A DNA stretch of 37,988 bases from NCBI GenBank assembly GCA_035628035.1, contig DASPKS010000173.1, positions 1-37,988 on the forward strand, given 5' to 3'. A program made the translations under genes and the position numbers. Of the stretch, positions 14,774 to 23,209 are shown piece after piece. The stretch comes from DASPKS01 sp035628035. Its GTDB lineage: Bacteria > Bacteroidota > Rhodothermia > Rhodothermales > Rubricoccaceae. The notes below the pieces were generated by a model, which saw only the letters and a list, made by a program, of their open reading frames with translations, was not told the DNA's origin and ran no database searches. Numbering within the stretch: position 1 is the first letter of the stretch; each line of letters begins with the position of its first letter.

Positions 14774-16951
14774 CTAGGCCGCCGGCGCCGTCGTGCCTTC
14801 GGCAGCCGGAACCCCCACCCCGGCCGAAGGCGGCTGCCCGTCGACGCCATCGCGCCCCCCCGCTCGGACCTCCTCGGCCCACCGCCGGACGAGCGCGTAC
14901 GTGTCGGTCTGCGCGCGGACGCCGCGGGGGGGCGACGGCCGGTAGTACGCGTTCGCCTGGTCCGCGTCGAGCACGCGCGCCTTCGCATCGTCGGCCCACT
15001 GGAGGTCGAGGATCTCGAACAGCTCGGCGCGGAGCCGCGGGTCGTAGATCGGGAAGGCGACCTCGATCCGCCGGCTGAGGTTGCGCCGCATCCAGTCGGC
15101 CGAGGCGAGGTAGAGGTGGTCCTCGCCGTTGTCGTGGAAGACGAACACGCGGGCGTGCTCGAGGAACCGGTCGACGATGGAGCGGGCCTCGACGGTCGGG
15201 CTCCACTTCTCGTGGCCAGGCACGAGCCGGCAGATCCCCCGGATGATCGCCTGCACCTCCACGCCGGCCCGGCTCGCGTCGTAGAGCCGCTCGATGATCT
15301 CGTCGTCTTCGAGGGAATTCACCTTCAGCCGGATGCACGCGGGCCGCCCCTTCTCGGCGTGGGCGATCTCGCGCTCGATCCGCTCGTAGAGCCCGCTGCG
15401 GAGCGTGAACGGGGCCACGAGGAGGTGCGTGCTCTCGGGTGTCTCGGCGGCGTCGGTGAGGTGGGCGAACACCCAGCGCACGTCGTCGGTGAGCCGGCGG
15501 TCGGCGGTGAACAGGACGTGGTCGGCGTAGATGCGGGCCGTTTTCTCGTTGAAGTTGCCCGTCGAGAGGACGGCATAGTCTCGGACGAAGGCGCCCTCGC
15601 GGCGGGCTACAAGGAGGAGCTTGGCGTGGACCTTCAGGCCGGGCAGGCTGTAGCGGACGTGCACGCCGGCCTGCTCCATCCGTGCGGCCTGCTCGAGGTT
15701 GTTCTCCTCGTCGAACCGCGCCTTCACCTCTACGAACGCCGTCACGCGCTTGCCCGCCTCGGCGGCAGCGATGAGCGCGCGCACGATCCGCGAGTCCTTC
15801 GCCACGCGGTAGAGCGTGGCGGCCATCTCCTCCACCTGCGGGTCGGCGGCGGCCTCGTCGAGGAAGCGGACGACCTCGTCGAACCGGTGGTATGGGAGGT
15901 GGAGGAGGTGGTCGCCCACGCCGACAGCCGCGATGAGCGATGGGGCCTCCGACAGGACCGGATGCGGGAGCGGGGGGAGCGGCTCGTTGTGGAGCGCGGG
16001 CTCGTCCGGGCGCGGGAAGCCGTGGAGGTCGGTGAGGTGGTGATAGCGCCCGCCCGAGAACAGGTCCTCATCCTCCAGCCCGAGCCCGTTCTTGAGCATC
16101 GAGACGAGCGCGTACGGCATGCGGGGGTCGTAGAGGAGCCTGCTCGGAACGCCTTCCTTCCGCCGCTTCACGCCGTCGCGGATTTTTTCTACGAGGTTGC
16201 CGCTGAACTCGTCCTCCACATTGAGCTCAGCGTCGCGTGTGAGCTTGACGGCGTAGGCGTCGCCGACCTCCCATCCGGGGAAGAGGTCAGGCAGCCCGAG
16301 GCGGATCACGTCGTCGAGGAAGAGCACGACGCGCGGGCCTTCTTCGACGGGCACCTCCACGAAGCGCGGCACCGGCGGCGATGGCACTTCGACGAGGGCG
16401 ATGGAGGGGTCGTCGGCGAGGAGGTCGACGCCGGCCTCGTGCGGCCACAGCTCGGCGACGAGGTAGAGGCGCGCGTTCTCGAGGAACGGGGGCGGAGGCG
16501 TCTCCCCCGGGCGTGGGTGCGGGAGGAGCGCCGGATGGAGGTGCGGCACCACCTGGTCGCGGAAGTACGCGCGGACGAACTCGCGCTGCGCCGCGGTGAG
16601 CGTGCGGCCGTCGCGGAGGGCGACGCCGTGCGCCTCCAGCCCGGGGAGGATCTCAGCACGGAAGAGGTGCCCGAAGTGCTCCTGCTGCGCGCCGACGGTC
16701 CGGTAGATCGTGCGGAGCAGCTTGGCCGGGTTGAAGTCGAGCTGCTTCTGCTGCTTCTTCTTGAGGCGGAGGAGCGCCCGGAGCGCTGCCACGCGCACGC
16801 GGAAGAACTCGTCGAGGTTGGACGAGAAGATGGCGAGGAAGCCGAGCCGCTCGGCCAGCGGCACGCGGGGGTCGGCCGCCTCCTGGAGCACGCGGCCGTT
16901 GAAGGCCAGCCAGGAGAGCTCGCGGTCGAAGAACGGGGGCGTCTGGGCCAT
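14774..16951 (-). CDS. ppk1: Polyphosphate kinase 1
   Basis: 725 residues, normal for PPK1, which makes long-chain polyphosphate from ATP. The N domain begins FFDRELSWLAFNGRVLQEA, followed by IFSSNLDEFFRVRVA (about 41-55). The phosphohistidine lies in LKVHAKLLLV (His442), and STGNFNEKTARIYADH (463-478) and the SADWMRRNLSRRIEVAFPI region near 600-620 are the conserved nucleotide and phosphate-binding segments. The last 30 residues are Gly, Ala and Pro rich and probably disordered. A perfect TAnnTTTG box lies 29 bases upstream. The response regulator gene ends 64 bases before it. Confidence 0.97.
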   Translation of the reverse strand: MAQTPPFFDRELSWLAFNGRVLQEAADPRVPLAERLGFLAIFSSNLDEFFRVRVAALRALLRLKKKQQKQLDFNPAKLLRTIYRTVGAQQEHFGHLFRAEILPGLEAHGVALRDGRTLTAAQREFVRAYFRDQVVPHLHPALLPHPRPGETPPPPFLENARLYLVAELWPHEAGVDLLADDPSIALVEVPSPPVPRFVEVPVEEGPRVVLFLDDVIRLGLPDLFPGWEVGDAYAVKLTRDAELNVEDEFSGNLVEKIRDGVKRRKEGVPSRLLYDPRMPYALVSMLKNGLGLEDEDLFSGGRYHHLTDLHGFPRPDEPALHNEPLPPLPHPVLSEAPSLIAAVGVGDHLLHLPYHRFDEVVRFLDEAAADPQVEEMAATLYRVAKDSRIVRALIAAAEAGKRVTAFVEVKARFDEENNLEQAARMEQAGVHVRYSLPGLKVHAKLLLVARREGAFVRDYAVLSTGNFNEKTARIYADHVLFTADRRLTDDVRWVFAHLTDAAETPESTHLLVAPFTLRSGLYERIEREIAHAEKGRPACIRLKVNSLEDDEIIERLYDASRAGVEVQAIIRGICRLVPGHEKWSPTVEARSIVDRFLEHARVFVFHDNGEDHLYLASADWMRRNLSRRIEVAFPIYDPRLRAELFEILDLQWADDAKARVLDADQANAYYRPSPPRGVRAQTDTYALVRRWAEEVRAGGRDGVDGQPPSAGVGVPAAEGTTAPAA

Positions 16952-16980
16952 GCGGGCGGGAGCGAGGGGCGCGGGGCGCC

Positions 16981-16988
16981 CAAACCTA
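16981..16988 (-). promoter_or_regulatory. Promoter -7 box TAGGTTTG of ppk1
   Basis: On the minus strand TAGGTTTG matches TAnnTTTG exactly and ends 29 bases before the ppk1 start. It has the same flanks as the box of the cyclophilin gene. It lies 27 bases downstream of the response regulator stop, so ppk1 has its own promoter besides any read-through. Confidence 0.5.
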
Positions 16989-17015
16989 CGCCGCCCCGAG
17001 CCCCCTCCGGGTGAC

Positions 17016-17402
17016 TCAGGCCGTCAGCCCGAACACCTCCTGCTTCAGCTCGTCGAAGTCGATGGGCTTCGTGTAGTACCCCTCGGCGCCGTGCGCGAGG
17101 GCGCGGGCGCGGAGCGTGGCGTCGTCGTAGGCCGTCACCATGACGACGCGGAGGTCGGGGAACTCCTCCTTGATGGCAGCGAGGAGCTCGATCCCCGTCA
17201 TCCCCGGCATGTTGATGTCCGAGAGGACGAAGACGACGTCGGCAGCGGCCCCCCGGCGAAGCGTATCGAGGGCGGTCTCGCCCGAGAGGGCGAAGCGGAG
17301 CTCGACCTTCCCGCTGCGGATCTCGCGGCGGAAGCGCTGGGTGAAGAGGATCTGGACGTCCTCCTCGTCGTCCACGACGAGCACGCGGAGGGGCTCGGGC
17401 AT
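17016..17402 (-). CDS. Single-domain response regulator (CheY-like)
   Basis: 128 residues, one receiver domain and nothing else. Acidic pocket Asp11-Asp12, phosphoacceptor Asp62 in VLSDINMPGMTG, Thr90 in VMVTAYDD and Lys112 in YYTKPIDF are all in place. With no output domain it must act through protein contact or as a phosphotransfer step. It lies downstream of the propeller histidine kinase on the same strand with 119 bases between, so that kinase is the likely partner. A tandem GAGGGCCCGC element and a TATCTTCG box precede it. Confidence 0.95.
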   Translation of the reverse strand: MPEPLRVLVVDDEEDVQILFTQRFRREIRSGKVELRFALSGETALDTLRRGAAADVVFVLSDINMPGMTGIELLAAIKEEFPDLRVVMVTAYDDATLRARALAHGAEGYYTKPIDFDELKQEVFGLTA

Positions 17403-17433
17403 CCTGGGGACCTAGGGGCGGGGAAAGGGGCGT

Positions 17434-17463
17434 CGAAGATACGGCGGGCCCTCGCGGGCCCTC
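17434..17463 (-). promoter_or_regulatory. TATCTTCG box with tandem GAGGGCCCGC repeats before the response regulator
   Basis: On the minus strand two exact head-to-tail copies of GAGGGCCCGC (17463-17454, 17453-17444) are followed by CG and TATCTTCG (17441-17434), 31 bases before the ATG at 17402. The same 10-mer stands in front of the histidine kinase gene, also next to a TAT box. Confidence 0.45.
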
Positions 17464-17521
17464 ATGAACAGTTCGCGGTTTGGCCTCGCGAGGTTCCGGT
17501 ACCCGGCCATTACCCGCCCTT

Positions 17522-20500
17522 TTAGTCGGACCCCTCGTGGCGGATGGTCCCCGTCGGGATCGTCACGGTGAAGACGGTCCCCTCGCCGGGGTTGCTGTGG
17601 CACGAGATGGTGCCCCCGTGGCTGTGGACGATGTCGTGGGCGAGGGAGAGTCCGAGGCCGGTCCCGGCGCCGGTCGGCTTCGTCGTGAAGAACGGCTCGA
17701 AGAGGCGGGCGCAGACTTCGTTGGGCATGCCCACCCCGTTGTCCTCCACCTCCAGGCGGAAGCCACCGCCCACCGCCTCCGTGCGCACCCAGACGGTCGG
17801 CTGGTACCCCGGCCCCTCGCGGGCCGCCCGCTCGCGCACGGCGTAGATCGCGTTGTCGAGGAGGTTGAGCACGAGGCGCGAGAACGCCTGCGGGACCATC
17901 TCCACGAGCGGGATTGACGGATCGTCCTCCCGCTCGACGATCACGGGAACGCCGTCGCCGCCGCGCCCGGCCCCCTGCACGGCCAGGTCGATGGTGTCGT
18001 CGAGGAGCTTCGTGAGGTCGGTCGGCGCGCGCTCGCCCGTAGTGCCCCGCGCGTGCATGAGCATGGCGCGGACGATGGCGTCGGCGCGGCGGCCGTGCTC
18101 GGCGATCTTGGCCGTGTTGAGCGTGAGGTCGTCGAGGAGCGGTTCGACGGCGGCCCGGACGTCGTCGGGCGCGCGCGTCCCGTTCGTCGTGAGTTCTCGC
18201 CGGAGCTCCTGTGTCAGCTCGGCCGATAGCTCGGCGAAGTTGTTGACGAAGTTGAGGGGGTTCTTGATCTCGTGCGCGACGCCGGCGGTAAGGCGGCCCA
18301 GCGACGCGAGCTTCTCGGCCTGGACGAGCTGGCCCTGCGTCTCCTGCAGCCGCCGGTTCGTCGTCTCGAGCCGCTCGTTCTGGCGGCGCAGCTCCTCCGA
18401 CTGGCGGCGCAGTGCTTCGGTCCGCTCGCGGACCTGCTCTTCCAGCTCGCGGTTGCGCGCGGCGATCCGCCGGATGCGCTCGCGGTAGGCCAGCCCCACG
18501 GCTGCCAAGACCGCCCCCACGGCCAGCACACGGAACCACCACGTGGCCCAGAACGGCGGCCGGATGACGAGGGCGAGGCGTGCCGGCTGCGCGCTCCACA
18601 CGCCGTCGCTGTTGGCCGCGTGCACGAGGAACCGGTACCGCCCCGGCTTGAGGTTCGCGTAGCTGACCGCCCGCTGGGTGCCTACGTCGCGCCACTCCTC
18701 CTCGACGCCTTCGAGACGGACGCGGTAGCGGTTGCGCGGGGGCCGCGCGAAGTGGAGCCCGACGAAGGTGAAGCCGACATCGTTCTGGTCGTAGGCGAGG
18801 TCGAGGCGGCGGGTGTCGGCGGGGGCACGATCCAGGGGGCCCCCGTCGCCGGGGACGACGGGCCGGCCGCCGAGGGTGAGCCCGGTGAGGACCACCTGCG
18901 GCGGGTGCGGGTTGTCGCTGAAGTCGGCCGGCGTGAAGAGGTTGAACCCGGCGATGCCGCCGAAAAGCAGCTCGCCCTGCCCCGTCCGCCCCGAGGCGCC
19001 CGGCGTGAACTGCCGCGACTGCACGCCCCGGTCCACGTCGTAGATGCGCGCCGTGGTGCTGTCGGGGTCGAACCGGAGGAGGCCTTGCCGTGTGGCGAGC
19101 CAGAGCCTCCCCTCGTCGTCCACCTCGATGGCGTCGACGGCGGCGGGGAGCAGGGTTCTCGGATACCGCTGCACGCGGCCGGTGCGTGCGTCGAGCCGGT
19201 TGAGCCCGCCGGCCGCCGTCCCCACCCACACCACCTCCGGCTCGCCCGGCCGCGTCCGCACGGCGACGACGTGGCGGTGGCTGAGTGTATTCGGGTCCTG
19301 CGGGGAGGTGGCGTAGCGCCGGGCGCGGCCCGTCCGGGTGTCGAACCGGTTCAGGCCCCCTCCGGCCGTGCCTACCCAGAGCACGTGGGGGGTTTCCGGT
19401 GCCGCGTAGAGCACGGTGATGCGGTCGTCGCTGATCGTCTGGGCATTGGCCGGGTCGTGCCGGAAGGGCACGCACGCGCCCGAGGCAGCGTCCAGCTTGT
19501 TCAGCCCCATCGCCGTCCCCACCCAGAGCGCGCCGCTCGTGTCGGCGTGCAGGGCGCGGACCTCGCTGGCGGCCAGCGCGCACGGGTCGTTGGCGCGGGG
19601 CCGGTAGTGGCTGACGACCGATGTGCCGGGCGCCAGCCGGTTCAGCCCCTCGGGCGAGCCGATCCAGAGGGTGCCGTCGGGCCCTCGCGCGAGGGCGGTG
19701 ACCTCGTCGTGGGTGAGTGAGCCTGGGGCGTCGTCGGCGTGCGGGAGGTGCGTGAACGTACCGGCGAACCGGTCCATCCGGTCGAGCCCGCGCGCCGTCC
19801 CCACCCAGAGCACGCCCTTGCTCTCCTCGAGGAACGCCGTCACGAACGGGCTGCTGAGCGAGGTCGGGTCGGAGGGGTTCGACGTGAAGTGCGGGATGGG
19901 CTGGCTGGCCTGGTCGAACCGGCTCACGCCGCCGCCCTCGGTCCCCACCCAGAGGATGCGCGAGCGGTCCTCGCCCAGGGTGAGCACGCCCCCGGGGGCG
20001 ACCGACTGGGGGTCGGCCGGGACGTGGGGGTGGCGCGTGAACGTCTTCTGGTCGAAGTAGTGGAGGGCGCCGCCGGTACGCTCGCCTGGCTGCCGCGTCC
20101 CCACCCAGAGCCCTCCCTCGGCGAGGTGGAGCGCGGAGACGTAGTCGGTGAGGAGGGTGCCGGGGTTGGCGGGGTCGTGGCGGTAGTGCGTGAACCGGCC
20201 CGTGGCGGGGTCGAGCGCGTCGAGGCCCCCGCCCCAGGTGCCGACCCACAGCAGACCGTCGCCGTCGAAGCGGAGCGCGCGGACGTCGTCGTGGGCGAGC
20301 GAGGCGGGATCGCCCTCGCGGTGGCGGTACGCCCATGTGTGCCCGGTGCGGGGATCGAACTTCAGGAGGCCCCCGCCGCCCGTCCCCATCCAGAGCACGC
20401 CGTCGGGGCCCTGCGCGAACGCGCGGATCGGGATCGGAAGCTCCCCCTCTCCGCCCACGAACGCCCGCTCGACGCGGCCCGTGCGCGGGTCGAGCCGGCT

Positions 20501-20995
20501 CAGCCCGCCCGCGCTCTTCCGGACGGCGTCGGCGTGGCCGATCCAGAGGTAGCCGTGCGCGTCCTCGAACAGCGCGGCCACGCCGTCGTCGGCCAGCCCC
20601 TCCGTGCGGCGGAACGTCGTGAACCGGTCGAGCGCCGCGTCGAACCGGTTGAGCCCGTCGGCCGTCCCCACCCAGAGCGATCCGCCCCGGCTCTCGAGGA
20701 GCGCCGTGATGCGGTTGTCGGAGAGCGCGGCGGGGTCGGCGGGGTCGTAGCGGTACGACCGGACCTCGTACCCGTCGTAGCGGTCGAGCCCGTCGGCCGT
20801 CCCGAACCAGAGGAAGCCGCGGCGGTCCTGGAGGAGGGTGTGGACCTCGTTGTGCGAGAGCCCGTCGTTGACCGTGAGGTGGGCGAAGCGGACGGCGAAC
20901 GGCTGCGCCGCGCCCCGCCCGGCGAGGAGGACGGCAACCCCGGCGAGCGCGCTGACGCGGAGGAAAAGGGCACCGCAGCGGAGGGCTCGGCGCAT
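17522..20995 (-). CDS. Sensor histidine kinase with two-component (Reg_prop) propeller and Y_Y_Y domain
   Basis: 1157 residues from the ATG at 20995, which gives a good signal peptide (MRRALRCGALFLRVSALAG); ATGs at 21013 and 21094 in the same frame are alternatives. About 13 repeats of the form VGTxGGLNRFDxxTGRFxxY fill residues 40-660, enough for two seven-bladed periplasmic propellers. A Y_Y_Y domain (about 700-790) and one transmembrane segment (816-838, WATWWFRVLAVGAVLAAVGL) follow. A charged coiled coil leads to the dimerisation helix with the phosphoacceptor His908 in AHEIKNPLNFVNNF, then a HATPase domain with DNGVGM and GTGLGLSLAHDIV. There is no receiver or AraC domain, unlike classical Bacteroides hybrid sensors. 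The partner is probably the single-domain regulator downstream. Such sensors often detect glycans, but the ligand here is unknown. Confidence 0.95.
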   Translation of the reverse strand: MRRALRCGALFLRVSALAGVAVLLAGRGAAQPFAVRFAHLTVNDGLSHNEVHTLLQDRRGFLWFGTADGLDRYDGYEVRSYRYDPADPAALSDNRITALLESRGGSLWVGTADGLNRFDAALDRFTTFRRTEGLADDGVAALFEDAHGYLWIGHADAVRKSAGGLSRLDPRTGRVERAFVGGEGELPIPIRAFAQGPDGVLWMGTGGGGLLKFDPRTGHTWAYRHREGDPASLAHDDVRALRFDGDGLLWVGTWGGGLDALDPATGRFTHYRHDPANPGTLLTDYVSALHLAEGGLWVGTRQPGERTGGALHYFDQKTFTRHPHVPADPQSVAPGGVLTLGEDRSRILWVGTEGGGVSRFDQASQPIPHFTSNPSDPTSLSSPFVTAFLEESKGVLWVGTARGLDRMDRFAGTFTHLPHADDAPGSLTHDEVTALARGPDGTLWIGSPEGLNRLAPGTSVVSHYRPRANDPCALAASEVRALHADTSGALWVGTAMGLNKLDAASGACVPFRHDPANAQTISDDRITVLYAAPETPHVLWVGTAGGGLNRFDTRTGRARRYATSPQDPNTLSHRHVVAVRTRPGEPEVVWVGTAAGGLNRLDARTGRVQRYPRTLLPAAVDAIEVDDEGRLWLATRQGLLRFDPDSTTARIYDVDRGVQSRQFTPGASGRTGQGELLFGGIAGFNLFTPADFSDNPHPPQVVLTGLTLGGRPVVPGDGGPLDRAPADTRRLDLAYDQNDVGFTFVGLHFARPPRNRYRVRLEGVEEEWRDVGTQRAVSYANLKPGRYRFLVHAANSDGVWSAQPARLALVIRPPFWATWWFRVLAVGAVLAAVGLAYRERIRRIAARNRELEEQVRERTEALRRQSEELRRQNERLETTNRRLQETQGQLVQAEKLASLGRLTAGVAHEIKNPLNFVNNFAELSAELTQELRRELTTNGTRAPDDVRAAVEPLLDDLTLNTAKIAEHGRRADAIVRAMLMHARGTTGERAPTDLTKLLDDTIDLAVQGAGRGGDGVPVIVEREDDPSIPLVEMVPQAFSRLVLNLLDNAIYAVRERAAREGPGYQPTVWVRTEAVGGGFRLEVEDNGVGMPNEVCARLFEPFFTTKPTGAGTGLGLSLAHDIVHSHGGTISCHSNPGEGTVFTVTIPTGTIRHEGSD

Positions 20996-21022
20996 CGGGG
21001 GAGGGGGCCGCATGATCCGCGC

Positions 21023-21050
21023 GGAGTATACGGCGGCCCGGCGGGCCCTC
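21023..21050 (-). promoter_or_regulatory. TATACTCC box and GAGGGCCCGC element before the histidine kinase
   Basis: On the minus strand GAGGGCCCGC (21050-21041) is followed by a degenerate second copy and then TATACTCC (21030-21023), 27 bases before the chosen ATG. The arrangement parallels that of the response regulator gene. The element overlaps the stop codon of the upstream Gp157-like gene. CGTATACTCCGC also precedes the L,D-transpeptidase gene. Confidence 0.4.
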
Positions 21051-21573
21051 AGAGGAAGCGGAGGTAGAGGCTCGGCTCGCCCAGCCGCGCGCACGCCTCG
21101 GCCATCGCCCGCACGGCCTCGTCGTCGGACAGGAGCGCCGCGCGGAGGGCGGCGAGGTCGGCCTCCACCTTCTTCCGGCAGAACGGCTCCGGCAGCGTGT
21201 CCACTTCGACGAGCACCTCGACAGGCGGGCTGCTCGCTCGCATGAGACGAACCGTCCCCAGCCGCGTGGCGTGCTCCCGCTCGGCGTGCTCAGCCATCGA
21301 GCGACAGAGGCGGTCGCGGAGGCGCTTGGCCGAGGCGTCGAGGGCGCGCTCGCAGTCGTGCAGCCGCTTCCGCTCGGCCTTGACGGCCTCGGCCGAGACC
21401 TCGAACCGGCGGATCATCGCCACGTAGGCCTCGATCTTGTCGTCGCGGGCATCGAGGAGGGCGGCGTGACGGGCGTCGGTCTCGTCGTCGACCTCGCCGG
21501 CGGCGGCGAGGAGCTCTTCTTCGAGCCGGAGGAGCTCGTCGTCCAGCTCGTAGAGGGAGAGTGGGGTAATCAT
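21049..21573 (-). CDS. Siphovirus Gp157-like protein
   Basis: 174 residues, strongly helical with coiled-coil character. The N-terminus SLYELDDELLRLEEELLAAAG, the central DKIEAYVAMIRRFEVSAEAVKAE and the KRLRDRLCRSMAEH region follow the pattern of the phage Gp157 family (usually SLYEL..EY, then DNYAKVIKNLEADAEAIK.E). The C-terminal half (GTVRLMRASSPPVEVLVEVD, then LPEPFCRKK and EADLAALRAALL) is the family's beta region and its final helix. Gp157 was linked to phage resistance when overexpressed in Streptococcus, and it lies among phage replication and recombination genes elsewhere. No other phage gene is visible here and the codon use matches the host, so this is an old acquisition or a domesticated gene. 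Confidence 0.75.
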   Translation of the reverse strand: MITPLSLYELDDELLRLEEELLAAAGEVDDETDARHAALLDARDDKIEAYVAMIRRFEVSAEAVKAERKRLHDCERALDASAKRLRDRLCRSMAEHAEREHATRLGTVRLMRASSPPVEVLVEVDTLPEPFCRKKVEADLAALRAALLSDDEAVRAMAEACARLGEPSLYLRFL

Positions 21574-21631
21574 CGGGTGGGCGATCAGGGGACGGTAAAC
21601 TAGGGCGCTCCCCCTCGCTCCCCTAGCCCGC

Positions 21632-22267
21632 GTGCGTGTCGGCCGGCTCCACGTCCTGACGGACTTCCTCTTCCAGCAGCGCTACCCGCACGCGGAGCTG
21701 GCCCGCCTCGCCATCGCCGGCGGCGCCGACACGATCCAGTTCCGCCAGAAAGAGGGGACGACGCGCGACCGCCTCGCCGGCCTCCGCCCCACCGCCGCCG
21801 TGTGCCGCGCCGCGGGCGTCCCGCTCCTCGTCGACGACGACCTCGCGCTCGCCCTCGCCGTCGATGCCGACGGCGTCCACCTCGGCCAGACGGACCTCCC
21901 CGTCGCCGATGCCCGCGCGATCCTCGCCCCCCGGGAACGGCCCCCACTCGTCGGCGCAACGGCGACCACGGTGGAGGACGCGCTCCTGGCCGAAGCCGCC
22001 GGAGCTGACTACGTCGGCTTCGGTCCCGTCTTCCCGACAGGCTCGAAGCGGAACCCCGCCTCGGTGAAGGGACTGGCCGCGCTCGCGGCGGTCTGCCGAG
22101 GCGTACGGATTCCCGTCGTCGCCATCGCGGGGATCACGCCCGAGCGCGTGGCCGCCTGCCTCGACGCAGGCGCCCATGGCGTCGCCGTGATGACGGCCGT
22201 CACGACGGCGCCCGATCCGCAGGCTGCGACGGCCCGCTTCCGCGAAGTGATCGAGCGGTGGGGGTGA
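21632..22267 (+). CDS. thiE: Thiamine phosphate synthase
   Basis: 211 residues from a GTG at 21632. The family joins the pyrimidine and thiazole halves of thiamine. Substrate-binding motifs are in place: IQFRQKEG (35-42, usual QLRxK), LLVDDDLALA, GVHLGQTDLP (80-89), YVGFGPVFPTGSK and VVAIAGI near the end. No TPP riboswitch or other thi gene is near, so this copy stands alone. It converges on the dienelactone hydrolase with 3 bases between stops. Confidence 0.93.
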   Translation: MRVGRLHVLTDFLFQQRYPHAELARLAIAGGADTIQFRQKEGTTRDRLAGLRPTAAVCRAAGVPLLVDDDLALALAVDADGVHLGQTDLPVADARAILAPRERPPLVGATATTVEDALLAEAAGADYVGFGPVFPTGSKRNPASVKGLAALAAVCRGVRIPVVAIAGITPERVAACLDAGAHGVAVMTAVTTAPDPQAATARFREVIERWG

Positions 22268-22270
22268 GGC

Positions 22271-23143
22271 TCACCCGCGCCCTACGCCGAGGTGGGTGCT
22301 GAGGAAGGCGACGGTGCGGCGCCACGACGCCTCGGCGGCGTCCTCGTGGTAGTTGCCGCCGGAGGGATTGGCGAAGGCGTGGTCGGCCCCCTCGTAGACG
22401 TGGATCTCGGCGGGCTTGCGGAGGTCCCGGAGGCGCTGCTCCATCTGCCGCACGTCGGCGACGGGGATGCCCTGGTCGGCCTCGCCGAAGTGGCCGAGGA
22501 GCGGGGCGTCGAGCATCGCGAGGCGGTCGCCGTCGGTGACCACGCGTCCGTAGTACATCACGGCGGCGTCGACCTGCCCCGGGTGCGAGAGCGCCGTTTC
22601 GAGCGCCCACCCCCCACCGAAACACCACCCGATGACGCCGACGCGCGGCGCGCGCTGCTGGAGGCGGAGGAAGGCGAGGGCGCTCGCGACGGAGCCCATG
22701 AGCGCTTCGCCCTGCGGGAGCGTCCGTTCCATGAGCGTCCGCGCGGCGTCGGGGGTGTCCGCGGTCTGTCCGCCATAGAGATCAATAGCGAGGGCGGCGT
22801 AGCCCTCGTTGGCCAGCCGCCGCGTCATCGCGCGGATGTGGTCGTTGAGCCCCCACCACTCGTGGATGACGATCAGGCCGGGCAGCGGCGTAGCCGGGTC
22901 CGCGCTCGACGGGCGCGCGAGGTAACCGGTGACGGGGTGCCCACCGAGCGTGTCGTAGACGACCTCGGCGGCCGTCACGTCGAGGCTGTCCGCGCCGGCG
23001 ACGGCGGGGGAGCCGGTGGGCGCGTCGTGTTCGTGCTCCTCGGCCATGCGGTCGACGTGGTCGTCGGAGCCGGTGCAGGCGGCGAGAACCCCGAAGGACA
23101 ACGCGAAGCGAAGGAGGGCGAGGGTGAAGCAGAGCGGGCGCAT
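22271..23143 (-). CDS. Dienelactone hydrolase family lipoprotein
   Basis: 290 residues from the ATG at 23143; the frame stays open to 23611 but that part overlaps the divergent gene and is not protein-like. A lipobox FGVLAAC near residue 22 marks a lipoprotein, followed by an acidic, His-containing linker (about 25-50). The hydrolase domain has the oxyanion segment IHEWWGLNDHIR, the nucleophile in GWCFGGGW, where Cys replaces Ser as in true dienelactone hydrolases, and EGADHAFAN with the catalytic His. It should hydrolyse an ester or lactone at the cell surface or in the periplasm; substrate is unknown. Its signal-peptide DNA shares a 32-base near match with the cyclophilin gene. Confidence 0.9.
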   Translation of the reverse strand: MRPLCFTLALLRFALSFGVLAACTGSDDHVDRMAEEHEHDAPTGSPAVAGADSLDVTAAEVVYDTLGGHPVTGYLARPSSADPATPLPGLIVIHEWWGLNDHIRAMTRRLANEGYAALAIDLYGGQTADTPDAARTLMERTLPQGEALMGSVASALAFLRLQQRAPRVGVIGWCFGGGWALETALSHPGQVDAAVMYYGRVVTDGDRLAMLDAPLLGHFGEADQGIPVADVRQMEQRLRDLRKPAEIHVYEGADHAFANPSGGNYHEDAAEASWRRTVAFLSTHLGVGRG

Positions 23144-23209
23144 GGACGGAGGAGCGTGAGGCCCGGTGGAACCGCGTAGCTTCCGGCCGAGGTTTCCCAG
23201 CCCCCGTCC

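Noticed and set aside
13397..17014. A 1205-codon open frame on the plus strand
   Set aside because: It lies opposite the P450 and ppk1 genes, which have full motifs. Its product is Arg, Glu, Val and His rich with no domain pattern. Long antisense frames are expected in DNA this GC-rich.
17412..20336. A 974-codon minus-strand frame inside the histidine kinase gene
   Set aside because: It is an out-of-frame shadow of the propeller kinase, with Arg and Pro rich low-complexity translation.
21574..21631. TPP riboswitch before thiE
   Set aside because: The 58-base gap is too short for the aptamer and has none of its conserved loops.
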